Source: Rhizobium sp. BG4
Lineage (GTDB): Bacteria > Pseudomonadota > Alphaproteobacteria > Rhizobiales > Rhizobiaceae
Assembly (NCBI RefSeq): GCF_016864575.1
Contig: NZ_CP044125.1
Span: 1,488,001 to 1,552,000 of the forward strand
Length of the DNA stretch: 64,000 nt
Direction: 5' to 3'
Below are positions 1-7,493 of this stretch, in pieces (position 1 is the stretch's first letter; each line of letters starts with the position of its first letter). The notes under the pieces are model-generated. The model was not told the DNA's origin. It did not search any database and worked only from the letters and a program-made list of their open reading frames with translations. A program made the translations under genes and the position numbers.

Positions 1-684
1 CTCGATCGTCTCGGCTTGCACCGGACGGCCAAGCACGGTGGCAAAGGCTTCAGCCATCTGCAGCGGCGTGATGCGGTAGGGCCCTTCGAGTTCGACGATG
101 CGCTTACCGGTCCAGTCCTCCTGCAGCATTTCGGCAGCGACGGCGCCGACATCGCGAACACCGACCATCGGAACGGGCTTATCCAGCGGCTGCAGGAAGC
201 TCGGTATCACGCCGTCCCGCGCCGGGGCGATATCCCACACCGAGTTTTCCATGAACCAGCCGGCGCGCAGAAAGGCGACCGGCATGGGCAGCTCGGACAG
301 CGCCTGCTCGACAAGGCCGAGTTGCGTCAGCAGATTTTCTTCCTTTGCTTGAGCGCCGATCGTGGACAGGCAGACGACCTTCTTTGGCGCCGCCTTCACC
401 AGAGCTGTCTTCAAGGCTTCGATGACGATCTTTGCCTGCGGAAAGCCCGGTGCCGGATCGAAGGCCGGCGGGATCAACAGGAAAACGGCTTCCGCTCCGG
501 CAAAGGCATCAGCAAGCGCCGCTGCATCCGTCATCTCGGCGATGGCTATTTCGGCACTGCGTTCGCGCCAGCTTCCTGCCTTCTCCTCATTGCGCATGAC
601 GGCGCGAACGGGCAATCCGCGCTCCAGCAATTTCGCGCCGACGACGGCACCGACCTGGCCTGTTATTCCGGTTACAGCAAACAT
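1..684 (-). CDS. NmrA-like NAD(P)-binding oxidoreductase, 3' end cut by window edge
   Basis: Reading the minus strand from the ATG at 684 gives 228 codons with no stop before the window edge, so the C-terminus is missing. The N-terminus MFAVTGITGQVGAVV carries the TGxxGxxG dinucleotide-binding motif of atypical short-chain dehydrogenases. The later pattern (substrate segment around 'RAGWFMEN', then a 'VGVRDVGAVAAEML' stretch) is typical of the NmrA / NAD(P)H:quinone oxidoreductase 2-like group, which either reduce small quinones or sense NADP. The gene is divergent from a LysR regulator starting at 800, an arrangement that usually means the regulator controls it. The substrate cannot be read from the sequence. 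Confidence 0.8.
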   Translation of the reverse strand, partial: MFAVTGITGQVGAVVGAKLLERGLPVRAVMRNEEKAGSWRERSAEIAIAEMTDAAALADAFAGAEAVFLLIPPAFDPAPGFPQAKIVIEALKTALVKAAPKKVVCLSTIGAQAKEENLLTQLGLVEQALSELPMPVAFLRAGWFMENSVWDIAPARDGVIPSFLQPLDKPVPMVGVRDVGAVAAEMLQEDWTGKRIVELEGPYRITPLQMAEAFATVLGRPVQAETIE

Positions 685-799
685 GTTCGAACTCCTTCTG
701 ACAGCGGCCTGTGCCGCGATGACCAAAAGATGCGCCAAAGCCGCCTTTGACTGAACTGCGCTTTTGTCAGATAACTCATGACTGAAAATCAGGAATGAA

Positions 800-1702
800 A
801 TGATGTTCGACGGGCGATTGCTGAATGGAGTCAGCGTGCTGGCTGCCGTGGTCGAGAGCGGCAGCTTTGCGCGGGCGGCCGAGGCACTGGGGCTGACGGC
901 ATCGGGGGTCAGCCGGGCGGTGGCGCGGCTCGAGAGCCGGATCGGCGTACGCCTGCTCGACCGGACGACGCGGTCATTGCGGTTGACCGATGACGGCGCG
1001 CGTTTCTACGAGCAGGTGGTGCCGCTGCTTGGCGGCATCGAGGAAGCAGCCGCCTATGCTGCGGGAACGACGCAGACAGTGCGCGGGCGGCTGCGGATCA
1101 ATGTCGATCCGTATTTCTCCAGACTGATCCTCGCGCCGAAGCTCGGCCTCTTTCTCGACCGCTATCCCGACCTGCAGATCGAGGTGGTGACGCGCAACGA
1201 GATCGGTGATCTCGTGGCCGACGGCATGGACGTGGCGGTGCGCTTCGGCGAGATCCCGGCGAAGAGTTCGCTGATTGCCCGGCAGCTTTTCCGCACACGG
1301 GTGATCACGGTCGCGGCGCCCTCCTATCTCGCGAAACATGGCACGCCGAAGCTTCCGACTGATCTCGCCGTTCACACCTGCATCCAGTATCAGGATCCGC
1401 TGACCGGCAGGCCTTTCGAATGGGAGCTGCGGCGTGGAAGCAAGGTGGTGCCGATCGAGACGCGCGGCCGCGTCCTCGTCAACGATGCCGGCACGACGCT
1501 CGCGACTTGCCTTGCCGGGATCGGCATTGCCCAGGTCTTCTCGCTCGGCATGAAGCCCTATCTCGACAGCGGGCAGCTGGTCGATCTCTATCCGGATTGG
1601 CCGGACGAGACCTTCCCGCTGCATTGCTTCTATCCGTCCCGTCATCATGTGCCGGCCAAGGTTCGCGCCTTCATCGATTTCTGTGTCGAAATCATCGGCT
1701 AG
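800..1702 (+). CDS. LysR family transcriptional regulator
   Basis: This 300-residue protein has the standard LysR length. Residues about 5-62 form the winged HTH (segment 'GSFARAAEALGLTASGVSRA'), and residues about 90-295 form the periplasmic-binding-like effector domain. It resembles the group of LysR proteins that sit next to, and repress, quinone or NADPH oxidoreductases. It is divergent from the NmrA-like oxidoreductase at 1-684, with 115 bp between the two starts, so that gene is the most likely target. Two ATG codons in tandem begin the ORF at 800; either may be used. The effector is unknown. Confidence 0.88.
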   Translation: MMFDGRLLNGVSVLAAVVESGSFARAAEALGLTASGVSRAVARLESRIGVRLLDRTTRSLRLTDDGARFYEQVVPLLGGIEEAAAYAAGTTQTVRGRLRINVDPYFSRLILAPKLGLFLDRYPDLQIEVVTRNEIGDLVADGMDVAVRFGEIPAKSSLIARQLFRTRVITVAAPSYLAKHGTPKLPTDLAVHTCIQYQDPLTGRPFEWELRRGSKVVPIETRGRVLVNDAGTTLATCLAGIGIAQVFSLGMKPYLDSGQLVDLYPDWPDETFPLHCFYPSRHHVPAKVRAFIDFCVEIIG

Positions 1703-1796
1703 ATGTCGCGCCTGAGACTTGTTTGGCAGGTGCCCGCGGCCTATCAAGAAGGCATCCAGTCACTTCATCGTCCGGCGGTTTCGCCTCAGGTGTCCC

Positions 1797-2720
1797 ATGC
1801 TTCTCGGTATTCTCTGCGGCCTCGCCACGTGTGCGTTGTGGGGACTGACCTTCGTCGTGCCGCGCGCCATCGCGCCTTTCAGCACCATGGATCTGACGGT
1901 GACGCGCTACGGTTTGTTTGCGCTGGCGAGCATCGTGCTGATGGTCAGCCCGCGCTTCCGTCCCAGGAATATCAGGCCGCGCATGGCGATCACCGCGCTG
2001 CTGCTCGGCGGCATCGGCTATGTCGGCTATTTCGTCAGCGTCGCCTATGCGGTGCGGCTGGCGGGCGCTGCGATCCCGCCGCTCGTCATCGGCACCATGC
2101 CGGTGCTGCTCGCCGTCATCGCCAATCTGCGTGACCGCTCGGTGCCGTGGCGGCTGCTGGCGCTGCCTTTGATCCTGATCGCGATCGGCATCGGCTGGGT
2201 CAATCTCTCGATCTTCGCGGCAACGCCATCGGGCGACCAGGGCGCCATCCTGCTCGGCATCGGCTCGGCAACGATCGGGCTGATCCTGTGGGTGATCTAC
2301 GGCCTCGCCAGCACCGCCGCGATGCAATCGCCCGACGCGCCCGACATTCTTCAATGGACCGGATTGCAGGGCATCGGCGCCGGGATCGGCTGCCTCGTGC
2401 TGATCCCCTTCACCTCCGCCGGCACCGATATCGTCTTCACCACGGCCGAGCTCTGGCGCTTCATTCTCTGGTCGCTGATCATGGGACTTGCCGGGGCATG
2501 GCTTGCGACATTGCTCTGGATGATCGCCTCGAAGCGGCTGCCGCTTGCGCTTGCGGCACAGCTGATCGTTGCCGAGACGGTGTTCGGCCTGATCTTCGGC
2601 TTCCTCTTCGAGCAGCGGCTGCCGACGCTCGCCGAGGCCGGCGGCTCGATCCTGCAGCTCGCGGGCGTCGGGCTGGCGATCGCCATCTTCACACCGGCGC
2701 GGGGGCGGCGGGCGCACTGA
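1797..2720 (+). CDS. DMT/EamA family inner-membrane exporter
   Basis: The protein is about 307 residues and consists of ten predicted hydrophobic segments in two repeated EamA halves, as in drug/metabolite transporters. I chose the ATG at 1797 because the protein then opens directly with the first membrane helix (MLLGILCGLATCALWGL). An upstream in-frame ATG at 1719 would add a basic, non-hydrophobic stretch that looks non-coding. It starts about 95 bp after the LysR gene in the same direction and may be co-transcribed with it. The substrate (amino acids, metabolites or drugs) cannot be assigned. Confidence 0.85.
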   Translation: MLLGILCGLATCALWGLTFVVPRAIAPFSTMDLTVTRYGLFALASIVLMVSPRFRPRNIRPRMAITALLLGGIGYVGYFVSVAYAVRLAGAAIPPLVIGTMPVLLAVIANLRDRSVPWRLLALPLILIAIGIGWVNLSIFAATPSGDQGAILLGIGSATIGLILWVIYGLASTAAMQSPDAPDILQWTGLQGIGAGIGCLVLIPFTSAGTDIVFTTAELWRFILWSLIMGLAGAWLATLLWMIASKRLPLALAAQLIVAETVFGLIFGFLFEQRLPTLAEAGGSILQLAGVGLAIAIFTPARGRRAH

Positions 2721-2793
2721 GCGCTGCACGCATTGCATGTTATTCGCCAAAGGCTTAGGCTCACCGCAACAACAAAACGACGGGTAGAAGGCC

Positions 2794-4005
2794 ATGGCTC
2801 TCAGCGGCAAACGCATCCTGCTTATCATCTCGGGCGGTATCGCAGCCTATAAGAACCTCGATCTGATCCGCAGATTGCGCGAGCGCGGCGCTTCGGTGCG
2901 TCCCGTCATGACATCGGGTGCGCAGGAATTTGTGACGCCGCTTGCTGTCGGCGCGCTGGCGGCCGATCATGTCTTCACCGATCTCTTCTCCCGGCAGGAC
3001 GAGCAGGATGTCGGCCATATCCGGCTGGCGCGCGATTGCGATCTGGTGCTGATCGCGCCTGCGACCGCCGATCTTCTGGCAAAAATGGCGAACGGCCTTG
3101 CCGACGATCTTGCCTCCACCATTCTGCTCGCGACCGACAAGCCTGTGCTCGCCGCACCGGCGATGAACCCGCGCATGTGGGCGCATCCGGCGACGAAGCG
3201 CAATGTCGCGACGCTCGCTGCCGACGGCATCCGGATGATCGGACCGATGGCGGGAGAGATGGCGGAGAGCCGCGAGGCCGGCACCGGCCGCATGGCGGAG
3301 CCGCTGGAAATCGTCGCTGCCGCCGAAGCGCTGCTGGACGATGGCCCGAAGCCGCTGGCCGGACGCAAGGCCGTCGTAACGTCAGGGCCGACCCATGAGC
3401 CGATCGACCCGGTGCGCTACATCGCCAACCGCTCCTCGGGACGTCAGGGCCATGCGATTGCTGCAGCACTCGCGAAGCTCGGCGCAGATGTGACGCTTGT
3501 TTCCGGACCGGTGACCATTGCCGATCCGGTGGGCGTGAAGACCATCCATGTCGAGCGCGCCGAGGAGATGCGCGACGCGGTTCTGGCGGCACTGCCTGCG
3601 GACATCGCGGTGATGGTCGCCGCTGTCGCCGACTGGCGCGTGGCCTCGGCCGCCGACCAGAAGATCAAGAAGCAACCCGGCGAATCCATTCCGACGCTGG
3701 CGCTGACCGAAAACCCGGACATCCTGAAGACCGTCGGCCATCACACGATGCGGCCGAAGCTCGTCGTCGGCTTTGCAGCCGAGACGCAGGATGTGGAGAG
3801 CAATGCCAAGACCAAACTTGAGCGCAAGGGCGCCGACATGATCGTCGCCAACGACGTCTCTCCGGCAACCGGCATCATGGGCGGAACGCGCAACAGCGTG
3901 AAGCTGATCAGCCGCGGCGGCATCGAGCAATGGCCCGATATGGCGAAGGAAGAGGTGGCTGATAGGCTGGCGGCGGTGATCGCCGAGCGGCTCAGGCAGG
4001 GGTAG
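2794..4005 (+). CDS. coaBC: Bifunctional phosphopantothenoylcysteine decarboxylase / phosphopantothenate-cysteine ligase
   Basis: This cytoplasmic enzyme carries out two successive steps of coenzyme A synthesis: ligation of cysteine to phosphopantothenate, then FMN-dependent decarboxylation to phosphopantetheine. The 403 residues match the fused CoaBC length. The N-terminal flavoprotein half shows 'SGGIAAYK' and 'APAMNPRMWAHP' (the PxMN motif). The C-terminal ligase half shows 'SGPTHEPIDPVRYIANRSSG' and the lysine motif 'DQKIKKQ'. In the flexible clamp before 'GRMAEP' the Cys known from E. coli CoaBC is not visible (the position reads ESREAGT); this may be lineage-typical rather than a defect. 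Its last 14 bp overlap the convergent amidotransferase gene. Confidence 0.96.
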   Translation: MALSGKRILLIISGGIAAYKNLDLIRRLRERGASVRPVMTSGAQEFVTPLAVGALAADHVFTDLFSRQDEQDVGHIRLARDCDLVLIAPATADLLAKMANGLADDLASTILLATDKPVLAAPAMNPRMWAHPATKRNVATLAADGIRMIGPMAGEMAESREAGTGRMAEPLEIVAAAEALLDDGPKPLAGRKAVVTSGPTHEPIDPVRYIANRSSGRQGHAIAAALAKLGADVTLVSGPVTIADPVGVKTIHVERAEEMRDAVLAALPADIAVMVAAVADWRVASAADQKIKKQPGESIPTLALTENPDILKTVGHHTMRPKLVVGFAAETQDVESNAKTKLERKGADMIVANDVSPATGIMGGTRNSVKLISRGGIEQWPDMAKEEVADRLAAVIAERLRQG

Positions 4006-4801
4006 CGATATCGGCCTTGTTCGTGGCGCGCTGTTCCGGCCGGAACGGCACGACATGAATGCCTGTTTCGTTGATCGTCACGGCGCTGCCATCCGGGATT
4101 TCGGCCCAGGCATCGACATCGTCATTCAGCGGTTCGGAGACGAGGCAGTGCCCGTCGCGCATCGGCGAGGCATAGAGCGTCGGCGCCTTGCGATCCGTGG
4201 CGTAGCGGATGCCGTAGAGCGACTTGCCGTCGGAGAAAGCCGCGGTGAAGCGCAGGTGGACGCTGCCGAGCACGTTTTGCGAGAGGCCTTCGACGAAGCT
4301 CACCATTTCCGACATGGCAGCGACCGGCGCCTGACGCATACCGAACTGGAGCGCGAGCAGGAACATCAGTTCGGAGTCGGTCGTGCCGCTACGGGCATTG
4401 AAAAGCTCGTCGTCGAGCATGGCTTCCATTGCGCGGCGCAGGCGCTCGAAACCGCCGATCTGGCCGTTATGCATGAAGGACCAGTTTTCGTGCGTAAAGG
4501 GATGGCAATTGTCGCGGCGGGTGCCGCCGCCGGTGGCGGCGCGCACATGCGCGAGAAAAAGCGGCGAGCGGATCTGCCGCGCAAGGCTCTTCAGATTGCA
4601 ATCGGACCAGGCGGGAAGGATATCGCGATATCTGCCCGGCTCCGGCCGGTCGCCATACCAGGCGATGCCGAAGCCATCGCCATTGGTGGCGGTCTTGGCG
4701 CGGGTGGCGCAATGGGATTGCTCGATCAGCGAATGCGCGGGCGAGGATACCAGCTCCTCCAGATAGAGGGGGTCTCCGCGATAGGCTGCCCAGCGACACA
4801 T
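3992..4801 (-). CDS. Class II glutamine amidotransferase (YafJ-like)
   Basis: The protein is 269 residues and begins MCRWAAYRGDPLYLEE. The Cys at position 2 becomes the N-terminal nucleophile after Met removal, as in Ntn-type class II glutamine amidotransferases such as the stand-alone YafJ/DUG3 group. Further glutaminase-fold segments are 'LAHVRAATGG' and 'CHPFTHENWSFMHNGQIGGF', which hold the conserved HNG. No synthase domain is attached, so the ammonia acceptor is unknown; DUG3-like proteins act in glutathione degradation. It converges on coaBC with a 14-bp overlap at the 3' ends, and its upstream side faces a 356-bp non-coding stretch. Confidence 0.88.
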   Translation of the reverse strand: MCRWAAYRGDPLYLEELVSSPAHSLIEQSHCATRAKTATNGDGFGIAWYGDRPEPGRYRDILPAWSDCNLKSLARQIRSPLFLAHVRAATGGGTRRDNCHPFTHENWSFMHNGQIGGFERLRRAMEAMLDDELFNARSGTTDSELMFLLALQFGMRQAPVAAMSEMVSFVEGLSQNVLGSVHLRFTAAFSDGKSLYGIRYATDRKAPTLYASPMRDGHCLVSEPLNDDVDAWAEIPDGSAVTINETGIHVVPFRPEQRATNKADIATPA

Positions 4802-5157
4802 GCTCTTTGCTCCAGCCTGCCGTCTTGGCGGCAGAAAATGCCCGAAAACACGAGATCCGATTGTCGGGCGCGGTGGTAAATAAGGCCTTAAGGGCTACCG
4901 GAGTCGCAAGCCTTTATGACGGATTGTTGACGTTTCCCGCGATCGTCTGGCGCTGCTCACAACTTTTCTCGGCGCATGAGGTCGGTCTGCCACAGGGTGT
5001 CATCACTTTGATTTTTCTTAAATCTGCGTCGCAACGCTGCTCGAAGTCTTGGTGCGTCAGGCGGCACGGCACGGCTGCGGCCGGGTTTTTTCTTGCATCG
5101 CGGCCGAATCGGCCTACCTTTAAGTCATGTTCAACGAAACGAAAGGAAGGTGATCCA
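4802..5157. other. Intergenic region of 356 bp
   Basis: There is no convincing protein gene here. Reading rightward the stretch includes an AT-rich patch (TTGATTTTTCTTAAATC near 5008-5024), a T-run after GC-rich sequence near 5081-5092, and a short GGCCG-aat-CGGCC dyad near 5102-5114. It probably holds the promoters of the leftward amidotransferase and of the rightward short transcript at 5158, but I cannot place a -10/-35 pair with confidence. Confidence 0.4.
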
Positions 5158-5229
5158 ATGTCTAATGAGATTTCGGTCTTTGTAGCAGGCTTGGAAGTGG
5201 TGATGAAAGCGGGGCAGCCCTCGCTCTAA
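5158..5229 (+). CDS. Possible 23-residue peptide in a short structured transcript
   Basis: An ATG at 5158 opens 23 codons (MSNEISVFVAGLEVVMKAG followed by QPSL) ending in TAA. A good ribosome site, AAAGGAAGGTGA, lies immediately upstream. The ORF is followed by three hairpins: GGACCG/CGGTCC at 5244-5260, GGCC/GGCC around 5261-5275, and a strong terminator at 5284-5313. So the locus looks like a self-contained short transcription unit. It could be a small protein gene, a leader peptide or a dual-function small RNA. I do not recognise the peptide; the function is unknown. Confidence 0.4.
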   Translation: MSNEISVFVAGLEVVMKAGQPSL

Positions 5230-5283
5230 AGCCAGCCTTCCTAGGACCGCCTGACGGTCCGGCCAGTTCAAGGCCAAACTCAT

Positions 5284-5313
5284 GGAAAGGGTCGCGAAAG
5301 CGGCCCTTTTTCC
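5284..5313 (+). terminator. Rho-independent terminator after the 23-codon ORF
   Basis: The stem GGAAAGGGTCGC pairs with GCGGCCCTTTTTCC, with a two-base bulge, across a GAAA loop. A T-rich tail is built into the 3' arm. It lies about 55 bp after the small ORF and before the FadR-type regulator, so it ends the short upstream transcript. Confidence 0.6.
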
Positions 5314-5346
5314 ATTTCTGCAGAAAGCATTTGACGGCATGAGCCC

Positions 5347-5393
5347 ATGGTCATATTCATAAAGTCATCTGATGACTTTATGAATATGACCAT
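5347..5393. promoter_or_regulatory. 47-bp perfect palindrome overlapping the FadR-type regulator start
   Basis: Two 23-bp arms are exact reverse complements around a single central T. The core reads AAGTCATCTGATGACTT. Candidate start codons of the downstream regulator at 5347, 5380, 5386 and 5392 all fall inside it. FadR/GntR regulators bind short dyads and often repress their own gene, so this is most simply an autoregulatory operator placed on the translation start. The length far exceeds a usual GntR operator. Confidence 0.6.
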
Positions 5394-6069
5394 GCAACCG
5401 CTCAGCAAGACCAATCTGGCCGAGACCGCGATCGAGGCGATCCGCAGCGAGATCCTCGCCAAGCGCTGGGCCGTCGGCGACAAACTGCCGAACGAAACGG
5501 CACTCTGCGGCATGCTCTCCGTCAGCCGCGGCACGGTGCGCGAGGCCGTGCGCGTTCTGGTGTCGCAGGGCTATCTCGAGACCCGACAGGGTTCGGGCAC
5601 CTACGTTCTCTCGACGACCGACAGCAGCATGCCGCTGACCATGGCGCGGCGGGCGGGCCTTCGCGACCAGTTCGAGGCGCGCTGCGCGCTCGATGTCGAG
5701 GCCGCCCGGCTTGCCAGCATCCGGCAGACACCTGCCGTCATCGCCGGGTTGCGAGCCCTGCTCGAAGAGCGCGGCAACTACGATGGCGGCGACAAGGCCG
5801 CCTTCATCGCTCGCGATCTCGCCTTCCACAAGGCGGTCATCGCCGCCGCGCAGAACCGCGCGATGATCGAGATCTACGACTTCTTCTCGGCGTCGATTGC
5901 CGAAACCATCGAAGCGACGCTCGGGCAGGATGTGCCCGAGCCTGACATGCCGGCGCATGCCGCCATTATCGATGCCATCGAAACTGGCGATCCCGAAAAG
6001 GCCGATGCGGCGGTGCGCCGCTTCATGGCCCCGGTGATCGCCGCACTGGACCGGATGCTCCTGTCATGA
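5392..6069 (+). CDS. FadR/GntR family transcriptional regulator (FCD domain)
   Basis: The N-terminal winged HTH (about residues 8-72 from the chosen start) contains 'GDKLPNETALCGMLSVSRGTVREAVRVL', the signature of the GntR superfamily. The C-terminal all-helical FCD ligand domain covers about 95-220 and has several His residues expected for metal or carboxylate binding. I prefer the ATG at 5392, just before MQPLSKTNLAE, because an earlier ATG at 5347 would force the palindrome arms to be translated. The stop TGA overlaps an ATG (ATGA at 6066-6069), so it is translationally linked to the transporter downstream, its probable target. Ligand unknown. Confidence 0.85.
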   Translation: MQPLSKTNLAETAIEAIRSEILAKRWAVGDKLPNETALCGMLSVSRGTVREAVRVLVSQGYLETRQGSGTYVLSTTDSSMPLTMARRAGLRDQFEARCALDVEAARLASIRQTPAVIAGLRALLEERGNYDGGDKAAFIARDLAFHKAVIAAAQNRAMIEIYDFFSASIAETIEATLGQDVPEPDMPAHAAIIDAIETGDPEKADAAVRRFMAPVIAALDRMLLS

Positions 6070-6142
6070 CCACTCCCTGAATGATGCCACGCACGCCTTC
6101 GATGCGGCGAGCGAACAGCTGATCGATGCCGAAACTGATAGC

Positions 6143-7354
6143 GTGCCGCCGGTGCAGCCACCCGCGGCGATGTCTTCGACCGCGCGTATCCTGCTCGGTG
6201 TCAGCCTCGTATTGATCGCCTTCAACCTGCGGCCGGTGTTCTCCAGCGCCTCGGCGCTGCTGCCGGAAATCCGCTCCGGGCTTGGCCTTTCGCCGCTCGG
6301 CGCCAGCCTGCTGACCACGCTTCCTGTCGTCTGCCTTGGCGCCTTTTCGCCGTTGGCACCGCGGCTGGCGCAGCGCGTCGGTTCCGAACGGACGCTGCTC
6401 GGCGTCATCTTCCTTCTGGCGCTCGGAACGGCGATGCGCGGACTCGATTCGATCCCGCTGCTGTTTCTCGGCACGGCGATCGCCGGTGGCTGCATCGCCG
6501 TCGGCAACGTGTTGCTGCCAGGTCTGGTGAAGCGCGACTTTGCCGATCGTGCAGCGCTGATGACCGGCTGCTACACGATGGCGCTTTGCGCCGGCGCGGC
6601 GAGTGCCGCCGGGCTGACCTTGCCGATCGAGCATGCGCTCGGCGGTTCGCTTTCGGGCGCATTGGCCGCTTGGGCTGTTCCGGCCGTCGTCGTCGGACTG
6701 ATCTGGCTGCCGCAGGTTATCAGCACCAAGAATGTCGTGAAGCGCAGCGGCTTCCGCGTCGAGGGTCTGTGGCGCGACAGGCTTGCCTGGCAGGTGACGC
6801 TGTTCATGGGCCTGCAATCGGCCCTCGCCTATTGCGTTTTTGGCTGGCTGGTTCCGATCCTGCGTGAGCGCGGCCTCGACGGCGTCACGGCCGGTGCGAT
6901 CGTCTCCATGTCGGTCATGGTACAGGCCGCCGCATGCCTGGTGGCGCCGCAGATCGCCGTGCGCGGCAGGGATCAGCGGATGATCAATGCTTCGCTCTGC
7001 GTTATCGCCGTCATTGCGCTCCTCGGCCTGCTCTTTGCGCCGCTGTCCACCGTCTGGCTCTGGGCAGCGCTGCAGGGCGTCGGCCAGGGCGGCCTGATTG
7101 CGGTGGCGATGACGGCGATCGTGTTGCGCTCGAAGGACTCGCATGTTGCGGCCCATCTTTCCGGCATGGCGCAATGCGTCGGCTATCTGCTGGCGGCGAT
7201 CGGCCCGCTGATCGTCGGCATGATCCGCAGCTGGACGGGGAGCTTTGCCTGGTGCGCGGTCCTGTTCATCGCCCTCGGCCTCGGCGCTGCCATCAACGGC
7301 TGGTATGCCGGGCGCGCGCTGCAGGTCAATGCGAGGACGATCGAGACGCCTTGA
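6143..7354 (+). CDS. MFS transporter (CynX/NimT-like), possible N-terminal frameshift
   Basis: The protein has about 12 hydrophobic helices over 403 residues from a GTG at 6143. It resembles the CynX/NimT branch of the major facilitator superfamily (opening helix segment 'LIAFNLRPVFSSASALLPE'). The family includes cyanate and 2-nitroimidazole exporters; the true substrate is unknown. The reading frame stays open and coding-like upstream of 6143 (LNDATHAFDAASEQLIDAET), but no ATG begins it in frame. The ATG at 6066, which overlaps the regulator stop, reaches a TGA after four codons. One extra C in the CCC run at 6075-6077 would join that ATG to the open frame. Confidence 0.82.
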   Translation: MPPVQPPAAMSSTARILLGVSLVLIAFNLRPVFSSASALLPEIRSGLGLSPLGASLLTTLPVVCLGAFSPLAPRLAQRVGSERTLLGVIFLLALGTAMRGLDSIPLLFLGTAIAGGCIAVGNVLLPGLVKRDFADRAALMTGCYTMALCAGAASAAGLTLPIEHALGGSLSGALAAWAVPAVVVGLIWLPQVISTKNVVKRSGFRVEGLWRDRLAWQVTLFMGLQSALAYCVFGWLVPILRERGLDGVTAGAIVSMSVMVQAAACLVAPQIAVRGRDQRMINASLCVIAVIALLGLLFAPLSTVWLWAALQGVGQGGLIAVAMTAIVLRSKDSHVAAHLSGMAQCVGYLLAAIGPLIVGMIRSWTGSFAWCAVLFIALGLGAAINGWYAGRALQVNARTIETP

Positions 7355-7367
7355 TCGCGGTTGCTGC

Positions 7368-7411
7368 GGGGATGAGCTATGCTCACCTCGGGGGGATGAG
7401 CTATGCTCACC
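7368..7411. repeat. Tandem duplication of a 24-bp unit with internal dyad
   Basis: GGGGATGAGCTATGCTCACC occurs at 7368-7387 and again at 7392-7411, a 24-bp period. Each copy contains the dyad TGAGC-TAT-GCTCA. It lies between the MFS gene stop and the S10 peptidase start and may be a double operator, or RNA hairpins in the peptidase leader. Confidence 0.55.
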
Positions 7412-7493
7412 CGGGATCACCATGTCTTGATGAGTCTCCACGGCGGGGGATGATACCCTATCTCAGGCTCTACCTACCGCCGGAGGAGATCAT

